Part shown: positions 56,832-64,000 of the stretch, one piece after another
Layout of the letters: each line of letters starts with the position of its first letter
Numbering within the stretch: the stretch's first letter is position 1
Assembly (NCBI GenBank): GCA_009809945.1
Contig: WTPW01000320.1
Span: 283,444-347,443 of the forward strand
Reading direction: 5' to 3'
Length of the DNA: 64,000 bases
Origin: Gigaspora margarita
Lineage: Eukaryota; Glomeromycota; Glomeromycetes; Diversisporales; Gigasporaceae
Made by a program: the position numbers and the translations under genes
Notes under the pieces: generated by a model
What the model saw: the letters and a program-made list of their open reading frames with translations, nothing else
The model's database searches: none
Told to the model about the DNA's origin: nothing

Positions 56832-57165
56832 AACAACTCCAGGATATAGGATCAATTTTCCAAAAATGTGATCTTCTGACTGTATATTAGCCAAATAAAA
56901 ATCAGAATTAGGTATAATATAACATGATTAGGAAAATTTAAAACAAATGTTCGCTTTGCAAAAATCATATTTATTGCAAGAATTAGACAAGCAAATAAGT
57001 TTTCTGGCCTGACAAAAAAGTTTTCTCACACAATTTTGCTATATAATGGCCATTCTAACTGCCAACATATACCCAAACCCTAATATAAATTAATTTTTTT
57101 CTCAAAGACTATTTGGTGCGAAAGTCATGTGTTCAGAAAATTGATCCTAATCCCTATCAATTTCT
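56832..57165. mobile_element. 334-bp element with perfect 8-bp duplication GAGAACAT
   Basis: GAGAACAT is at 56824-56831 and 57166-57173. Removing the element and one copy restores 'CTCATGAGAACATATTTATT' exactly as in copy A. Termini are imperfect inverted repeats around 'GGATCAATTTTC' (left 56849) and 'GAAAATTGATCC' (right 57135). The core has 'CCAAACCCTAATAT' and other words like the MITEs at 39 kb. hAT-type by duplication length. Confidence 0.8.
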
Positions 57166-57911
57166 GAGAACATATTTATTTAATTTAATGTTTTCAAAAA
57201 ATTTTTTATATTCTCAAATAATAAACAATTTTTCTTTTTCTTCCTCTTCTTTTCTCTCTTTTTTTCTTCTTTTCTCTCACTCTCTTTCTTTTTCTTTTTC
57301 TCTCTTTTTTTCTTTTTCTCTCTCACTTTTTCTTTTTGCAATTATTTTCTTTCTTTTATTCCCTCTCTTAACTTATACTTTTAGACTTCTTTTATTTATT
57401 TTTTAATTTCATTTAATTAATATATTTAAAAATTATTAATAGTTAGAATTTCACTTTTTGTACTACTGGTAGTAAAGTTTAAAAAATAAATTAAAAATCT
57501 AAAAAAATTATAAATTTAAATACTTTTTACATATCAGCGGATCGGCGTAACTGGGTCTATTTTTTTGATAAACTGTTACACAAAAATTTGCTCCTAAGTA
57601 ATGTTGAAAAACTAACAAACGAAGTACTTGTTACAACTAACAAAAGAGCCTCTTTGACATCTAGACAAGTTAAAAAATCAATAAAACTTAATAAAAGAGC
57701 TATGCTAAGCTATAGAAAGAAGTACTTTTATCATTTATTGAAATACTCAGGTATTTTAGGATAGGTTGGGCATTGAGAAATGGGTTGGTAACTATCAAGG
57801 GTAAATTCGAAAGCCAATTTTCAAAAAAAATGGCCTTTTTAATTTACTTTTGGCTTATAATTAAATACATGAATTTCGTAATTTTCTACATACTTAATTA
57901 TAAATACAAAG

Positions 57912-59647
57912 TCATGCTACAAAATTTTTTGGCAGAATTAATTCTGACAAATCAATTAATCTAAATGCAAATCATCTAGATCTTGTTTATTCTATTGCAA
58001 CCAGAAGCCCTATTCATATTCCACCCTCACCAAATATTGTAATCTCCTCTACATTAATCCTATCTATATTCCAATCTAGTATTGCACTTGATACTCTTCA
58101 ATCTATTGCCAATCAAAACTACAATTCAACTAAACTCATATTCTATACTGATGGATCTGTTCTTAATCTTAGTAGCTCTCAATGCTCTATGGGCATAGGC
58201 TGGATACAGCTACAAAATACTACTATTTTACATACTTTTCAGGCACAAACCAAATTTTGGCCTTGTTCTTTTAAGGCTGAACTTATAGCAATTTTGTCTG
58301 CAATCTGCACTGCATCTAGAAACTGCAATATTCAAATTTTTACAGATTCTCAATCTGTAATATCCAAATATAACAATCTTATTAGCACTATACCACTCTC
58401 TAAATCCTTAAATATTCCATATTGGCCTATCTGGAATACACTATTAAACTTTGCAAAATCATATAACCTTAATATTATATTTCACAAAGTTAATGCTCAT
58501 CAAAACAACGAATTTAACAACAAAGCTGATCAACTAGCACGTAGCCACCAAATTGCACCTTATCTCATTTTCAACCCATACAATATATATAACTCTAAGC
58601 ACTCTCTTCTTCCTGATGAGCTTCCTATTGAACTTTCTATTCGATATAGTATAAGAACAATATGCTATGCACATATAACTGCACTCTGGTCATCACAAAA
58701 CTGTATCCAGAAATGGATAGCTATCTCTCAGCATATTAACTGGAATGCTACTTGGCTTTATATTAATAATAATCAAATAATTTGTAACTTCTCTCATAGT
58801 TTTCAATCTTTAGCCCTTAAATCATTTAGAGTTAAGTTACTCCTAGATGATCTTCCAGCTCCACATGTTCTACACAAAAGAAACCCCACATACTCTAATA
58901 TCTGCCATATATGCCACAATGCAAGTAATATACTATATTGGGCTATCTGTCCCTCCTTTGAACCACTGTATAATATTATAAAAAACTCAATGCATACTAC
59001 TTTAAACTCTAGCAAACTAGAGATTTCACAAGCTAATGCTGAAAATCTCTATAACCAAATTATAAATCTGGATAGTTTTCAGATTCATCATTTTCCAAAC
59101 AGACCTTCTTTATTTTCTACCTTATCAGGTTTTATTCCCTTTGAAATCATATACACAATACGTGAATATACCCTATCTATTAAAGCTGCTAGTTCCCTTA
59201 CTATTCAATTACTTCTTAATATTAATCAACAAATCTATACAAACATTTGGATCACCTATTGTATTTTTAGATCTCAAGATCAGTTTATATCTTCACAACT
59301 CCCCCAAGATAGTACTTTACTAACTCATACAACATTAAATAACCTCTCTAATAACAATGAGCTTACTATACAAACTTCTATTTATAAAATTGAAACATGG
59401 CTTCCCAAATGGATTAAATACTCAATACACTTCTCTGACATCCTTTTATATAACCAAATCTAGGTGAGCCTTGGCCACTCTGGTAGGTTTAGGCTGCAGA
59501 TAAGTATTTAAATATATTTAGATATATGTCTGAGTTTTTACTCTTAACAATAGATTTAAGTGATGAAAGTTTTTGTTTGTAAAAAGTTTCTATTAAATCT
59601 AATAAAGATAAAAGCATGGTCTCACCTTTAACATTAAAAAAAAAAAA
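57912..59647 (+). mobile_element. 5'-truncated LINE, 1.74 kb, 15-bp target duplication
   Basis: ATTATAAAYACAAAG is repeated at 57897-57911 and 59648-59662 (one mismatch). The 3' end carries a short A-run (59636-59648). The 3' untranslated region ('CTGGTAGGTTTAGGCTGCAG', 'GTCTGAGTTT', 'CTCACCTTTAACA') matches the 3' end of the minus-strand LINE at 49350-49510, so both belong to related subfamilies. 5' truncation is usual for LINE insertions. Confidence 0.85.
57913..59463 (+). pseudogene. LINE C-terminal coding region with intact RNase H, open for 517 codons
   Basis: The frame is open from the truncation point to the stop at 59461-59463; the annotated-looking Met at 58189 is internal, so no true start exists. 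It opens with 'TKFFGRINSDKSINLNANHL', matching the linker of the full-length copy. RNase H follows: 'LIFYTDGSVLNL', 'SFKAELIAILSAI', 'QIFTDSQSVISKY' and 'NNKADQLARSH', with all four catalytic acids (D, E, D, D) present and His in 'HKVNAHQ'. RNase H degrades RNA in the RNA-DNA hybrid during LINE replication. A Cys/His region ('NICHICHNASNILYWAICP') and about 170 residues of unassigned C-terminus complete it. It lacks endonuclease and RT, so it is a fragment, but no stops or shifts have accumulated: a young insertion. Confidence 0.85.
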
Positions 59648-59792
59648 ATTATAAACACAAAGCTGGTTAAAAAGGCTGTTTTTGTAAAAATTTGCTTTGT
59701 AATAAATTTTCGTGTAAAATTTTTTTGATAATCCTCGATCATGATTGGTCAAGCCAATATGTTACGCCAATCTGCCGATATGATATACAAAA

Positions 59793-61030
59793 ATCTGATA
59801 ATATACCAGAATAGCTTGGTTGTATTTTTTTTATATTATTAATAAAAGTAGTTAAGAAAAATATTTTTTTAAATAGTTACTTTTAGCAAATAACAATGTA
59901 CTACCAGTAGTACACTATTTAAAGCAACTATAGCCTTAAAGTTATTAATAAATTTTATAAAATAATAGTTTATTATGTAAAAAGATTTAAAACATATAAT
60001 AGTTAAAAAATTATAATTAGTTATATAATAAAAATTTTAACTTATAATATAAGCTTTGTGCAATAATAATAGAAAATTATTACTATGTTTAGTAATTCAT
60101 ATAAGATCTTTGATTTTTAGCCAAGATTTAAAAAATTTTTTATTAAATATTTTTTTTAAATTATTAATAAAAGTTGTAGAGATTTATTATTAATTCTAAC
60201 CTATTAAAATTTAGGAAGAGAGTACTATTTTAAAATTATATATAATCTTAATAGTAAATTTTTTTTATAATTAATTTTATGAAAAATTATATTAAGTAAA
60301 CTAATTTTAATACTTAAGACAAGTTTGTAGAGCAGGTTTTTCTGATTTAATAATAGTAAAATTATTAAAATTTGTTAAAAACTTGGTAAAAAATATATTT
60401 TTAAAGATTGGATATTAAAATTTAGTAATAAAACTAACTTATAAATTTACACAAGTTGACCAGAATTAGCAATTTTGTACAACCCAGAAAATTTTGGGCC
60501 AACCCAGAAATCTTTGTAATATATACAATTATATGTTTTAGAATATAATAATAATTCAAAATTATACCATAATAGATAAATTGTTTTATACAAGTACGAT
60601 CATATGTAATATGTGAGAGATGGTTCTGTTCAACTTTTTGGTATGCTATATTTTTTCCTGTTTTAGAATGTATTATAGTTATCTCTTTTTTTCTGTTTAT
60701 GGTATATTTCAAGATGATGGCAATTACATTTTTGATGTCTCTTTTGCTGATTTTTTTAAAAAAATCCTATTTAAGTAAAAGTAATAATTTTTGTTTATTC
60801 ATTTTTGGAAAGAATTATAATTTTCAATTTAATATGTATGATTGTCACTTAATATTTAAAGTAAGGATGTTCAAATGTTGATTATTGTGCATTCCTATTA
60901 TGACATTTTTTGTCATCTGAAATCTTTAATAGTTAATTATTGTGACATTCTCAAAATGCATATAATAATCTGTAATTTTCTAACTAATATCGTAATGTGC
61001 CATCTCTATTTCTCTTCTACTTGTAAAAAA
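59793..61030. other. AT-rich spacer
   Basis: A 'GTACTACCAGTAGTAC' palindrome at about 59899 resembles the terminal words of the 57442-63766 unit. Short open frames (60434-60712 minus; 60699-61066 plus) are Ile/Phe/Lys-rich, lack domains and are not called. Confidence 0.4.
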
Positions 61031-61830
61031 TGTACTACTTGTATATTCAAAAATATAGCCTTTTAAAATGATTTTGATTGGTCGTATCTACTAATTTCTG
61101 TAAGTGTGTATAATTACAGTAATTGGCACTGCTTAATAATTAATGAGAATGAAAAATTTCCAAATACTGTTAAAATAGATGATGATCTATTTTAATCTGT
61201 AACTATTGTGACATAAGATTATTGCACATTAATATTGTAATGGATTCATCAAAATTTATATATTACTGTGAATTAATAATCAGTTGCCATCTATTTATAT
61301 TTATTTTTTTTTAATTAAAAAATTAACTTTTGATTGTTACGTGCATTTTGTAGCTTTAAAATTTAAAAATTGACTTCCTTTTGTTATGCACACATTACTG
61401 TATATAATATTGAAAAGATATACTGTATATTGCCAGAATTATAAAGTTTATAACATTAACTTATGATAGAAACAATAATATTTTCAATGTGAGCCAAACC
61501 CTGACTACATATTGTGATTATTAGAATGATAAACAAGTTTTGTATAAGAATTTTTTTACTGTAATTCTTGATAGAAACTACAAAATTTTGATACAAGCTC
61601 AACCTTGAAATGTATTATCTGTTGGTAAGTTTGTAATAAAATTTTTCATACTAGAAATTACGTACCTTTTTACCATTACATCCTGCTATGTGTCACTAGA
61701 ATAACGAGTGAGGGTTGTAATCAAATTTTTACAGTGACTAACTATGTTCTTAATGCAAATTGGCTCTATTTTGACTATATACTGTGGTAACTAGTTTCAT
61801 CCTGCTTTGATCAACTTACAATTACTTCAA
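61031..61830. repeat. Second block of the ~95-bp-motif satellite seen at 35.5-37.8 kb
   Basis: 'AAAATGATTTTGATTGGT' near 61067 matches 35533. 'AGAATGATAAACAAGTTTTG', 'TTTTTTACTGTAATTCTTGA', 'TAGAAACTACAAAATTTTGA' and 'CACTAGAATAACGAGTGAG' follow the same motif order as the larger block. Diverged and shorter. Non-coding. Confidence 0.55.
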
Positions 61831-63766
61831 GGACACTATATTTCATTAGTAAGCCTATTTTACAAATGATCAATTTATGGACAAGTTCGATTCATAAGCA
61901 ATATATTTTATTTTTGCAAAGCAATTCTAGTCTTCGCCATTAAGATCAAATTTAGAATTAGAATCAACTATTAGTTGTTCACGAAATGAACTTGTCTGTA
62001 AATTAATCACATGTCAAGTAAGTTTGTTGGTGAAATAAGTGTCAATAAGATGTAGTGTCTTTAAAGTGTTGTAGATATGGACAGATTTCTTCATAATGAA
62101 CGATTATAAAGAGCCACAGTAATTTGGAGTGCCGCCAATATAAGATTGGAAGATTTTATGGAATTACATTTTGATTTGTCACCTCGACCTTCATAGTTTT
62201 GTGCATAGTCCTTCTATTATTTTGTTAAATGCAAGTATTTTCTGATTAATGCTGTGATTACATATAATTAATAAAATTGAATTACTAAGACTATAAAGAT
62301 GTTATATCTTTTGTTACGAGTTTATATAGGCTGCTTGAGCATGAGCTTGAGCTTGTTACTTGTATCTGACCATGCGCAGCATCACACACTGCACAATTAT
62401 CTCTTATATTTTAAATTTTTCTATAAGAAAAGTGGTACAGATAGTAGTATGAGCTAGCATCGAAATGACACAGATCATATGGCATGACAGGAGCATTTTA
62501 CAGAATAGCATAGTAAAAATGGCACAAAGGGTGGCATGTAATATCATGTTAAAGGAAATTGCACGTTCAGATAGCACGTATGTGTACTAAATATATTGTT
62601 ATATATGTACTAGCTCGTAATATATATTGGTTCATTTTGAGGAGAACGAAAGATCAGTACATTATTTTTTTTTTAAAAAAAAGAGCAATATCTTATAATT
62701 TCATTGATAAAACTTCCCTGTGTATCTAAACAAAAAAAATTCTAACAAAATTTACTTCATATGCAGTTGTCTCATTCATTTTATATTGATTACTTTATGT
62801 AATTTCAAGTTTTAATAGTTAATCCACATTGTTATGACAGTGGCATGTAAATTATTTTCATTATCAAATCCCATGCTGATTCAACTAGTAAACTACTGCA
62901 AAACCAAAGCTATTATGGTTCAATTGGCACAGGCATATGGTCCCACACAGTCCACAGAATCCATACCAATTCAGCCCATAACTGACATATTTGGTTGGAT
63001 CTTTACCCATACTACAAAGACCTGTGCCTATCTGATATCAACACGTGTTCAATTTTCTTATTGGGTTTACATATTACAGTGATCGTACTGGTCCTGCATG
63101 ATATTGCATAATGTGCAGCTATCCTTATTTATATTTTGTTAAAATTTTAATAAAAATTAGTTGTAATTTAAAAAGTTTTATTAGTAGCATATATCAGTTT
63201 TATATGAAATATTCAAAATACCATATAAAACTATTTAAAAATGATCTATATACTCTCTACCCTTTATAAAGATAAACAAATTTATCAAAACTTATATAAA
63301 TTTAAAATTTAAAAAATTTATTTAATTTTTATATATAAAATCTAAACAAATATTTAATAGTAAAAGTTAGTAAAAATTTTAAATTAATATTATTTGTCAT
63401 ATATTATATTAATTTTAATAATTTTAATTTTATTATAATTAGAACATTTATTTTTATAGCTTTTATTAAAAATTTAAAAAATTATATAATAAAATTATTT
63501 TAATAATGTTTAAAGTTTATAAGATCACTAGTAAGCACTATAAAAAAATTTGATTTTACTAAATTTTCTAGACAAAAAAAAAAATTTATATAAAATCAGA
63601 AATAGCAGATAAAACTATTTTAACAATTGGTACATGTTATAAAATGCTTAGTAAAATAGAATATGTTATTTAAAAAGATAGTTTATTTTTAAATTTCTAA
63701 AAATTTACTTTTAAAAACTGTCACAATGTAGTACAATGTACTACTAGTAGTATATGAAATCCTAAC
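61831..63766. other. Unassigned region
   Basis: Noted: 'TTGGTGAAATAAGTGTCAAT' near 62030, similar to the words around the kinase relic at 30.6 kb; degenerate 'GGCATGACAGG' / 'GGCATGTAATATC' repeats at 62440-62560; and a decayed MITE core near 62640-62790 ('TTTCATTGATAAAACTTCCC') related to 38988-39323. An 82-codon plus frame (62834-63082) has no recognised domain. AT-rich after 63120. Confidence 0.4.
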
Positions 63767-64000
63767 CACTAATAATAAAATAATAAAAAATATAATTTAT
63801 TTAACTAAAATATATAAAGAAAGCTAAATTATTTATAAAAATAAACTATAATTCATATATTTTTTTTAAAAAATAACCAATTTAATATTTTAGGCTTTTA
63901 TATAATATTGGAGATGTTATTAGTTTAATCTTGCTTGTATATTTAGTTTTTTTAGATAAGCCTTTAATGTTTTATAAATATTTAAATAAATAAATAAATA

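Larger units (their letters stand above)
57535..59792. mobile_element. TIR element 'ACATATCAGCGGATCGGCGT' carrying a LINE insertion
   Basis: Left 'ACATATCAGCGGATCGGCGT' plus 'AAC' pairs with right 'GTTACGCCAATCTGCCGATA' plus 'TGATAT'. A subterminal 'TTTTTTTGATAA' / 'GATAATC' and 'AAATTTGC' also pair. Without the LINE it is about 520 bp. A plus-strand frame (57517-57762: 'SADRRNWVYFFDKLLHKN', 'ASLTSRQVKKSIKLNKRA') is open for over 80 codons but overlaps the TIR and has no known domain. Confidence 0.55.
57442..63766. other. 6.3-kb insertion in copy B bounded by 'GTTAGRATTTCA' inverted ends
   Basis: Left 'GTTAGAATTTCACTTTTTGT', then 'ACTACTGGTAGTA', is inverted at right as 'TACTACTAGTAGTATATGAA' plus 'ATCCTAAC'. 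Approximate repeats ATTAATA / ACTAATA flank it. It contains the TIR unit 57535-59792, a truncated LINE, AT-rich spacer, satellite repeats and unassigned DNA. Whether it moved as one unit is uncertain. Confidence 0.45.
56787..64000. mobile_element. CAGTGTT-type element copy B, running past the window edge, multiply invaded
   Basis: Begins 'TAGTGTTGGAAATCTG' (C-to-T at the first base) with 'ATGTTCTCATGAGAACAT'. It shares the pyrimidine tract and 'AACTTATACTTTTAGACTTC' with copy A. The match stops at about 57440 and resumes at about 63767 ('ACTAATAATAAAATAATAAA') through the window end. So about 6.3 kb (57442-63766) interrupts it, and a 334-bp element (56832-57165) interrupts its left end. The right terminus is outside the window. 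Confidence 0.7.

Noticed and set aside
62834..63082. 82-codon plus frame as a small gene
   Set aside because: No recognised domain, no homologous frame elsewhere in the window, and it lies in a repeat-derived region; evidence is too thin.
1..64000. A new defence, secondary-metabolite or toxin system
   Set aside because: Apart from the F-box gene and transposon-derived proteins no cluster of intact genes exists in the window.

Overview
The window reads as nuclear DNA of an arbuscular mycorrhizal fungus (Glomeromycotina, most like Rhizophagus). It is very AT-rich, gene-poor and packed with decayed transposons. It carries one intact gene of a family greatly expanded in these fungi (an F-box protein) and a relic of the expanded Rhizophagus protein-kinase family, with the characteristic 'WCQTCDP...GWTSG...DVDDCIKEF' leader. 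The two introns that can be read cleanly are about 80-86 bp, with GTAAG donors. The assignment rests on recognised protein families, not on a database search.

Layout. 1-8 kb: AT-rich DNA with no gene, containing degenerate tandem arrays (343-700, 5500-6560, 7200-7870) and TA-flanked MITEs. 8-11.6 kb: a giant palindrome, a 2.1 kb repeat-bounded element and a decayed Helitron N-terminal fragment. 11.6-18.4 kb: mostly unassigned AT-rich spacer with small hairpin elements. 18,471-20,009: the only convincing intact host gene, encoding a 512-aa F-box protein. 20-28 kb: MITEs, a TIR element at 24.1-25.1 kb, one ~100-base N gap and a 430-bp palindrome splitting an old reading frame. 28.6-32.8 kb: a decayed BED-finger hAT transposase (minus strand), with a kinase-family pseudogene lying in its third (about 2 kb) gap. 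33-39.7 kb: a decayed reading frame, another TIR element, a 49-bp minisatellite, a large ~476-bp-period satellite and more MITEs. 40-45.4 kb: a decayed transposase-like gene split by a 1.18 kb element with a perfect 8-bp target duplication, a 2.3 kb relative of that element, and a LINE relic. 45.4-49.3 kb: nested palindromic elements. 49,331-55,899 (minus): an essentially full-length LINE (about 6.6 kb; endonuclease, reverse transcriptase, RNase H) flanked by a perfect 17-bp duplication but riddled with stops. 56.8 kb to the end: a second large CAGTGTT-type element, itself invaded by a 334-bp element (perfect 8-bp duplication) and by a nest that contains a 5'-truncated LINE with 517 open codons.

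There is no operon-like or defence-like system here. The main interest is that insertion order can be read directly: several insertions can be removed on paper at their target duplications, restoring either an older element or an older reading frame. Many disabling changes in the coding relics look like CpA-to-TpA or CpG-to-TpG decay. I did not find a convincing new biological system beyond these mobile-element families, some of which may be undescribed.
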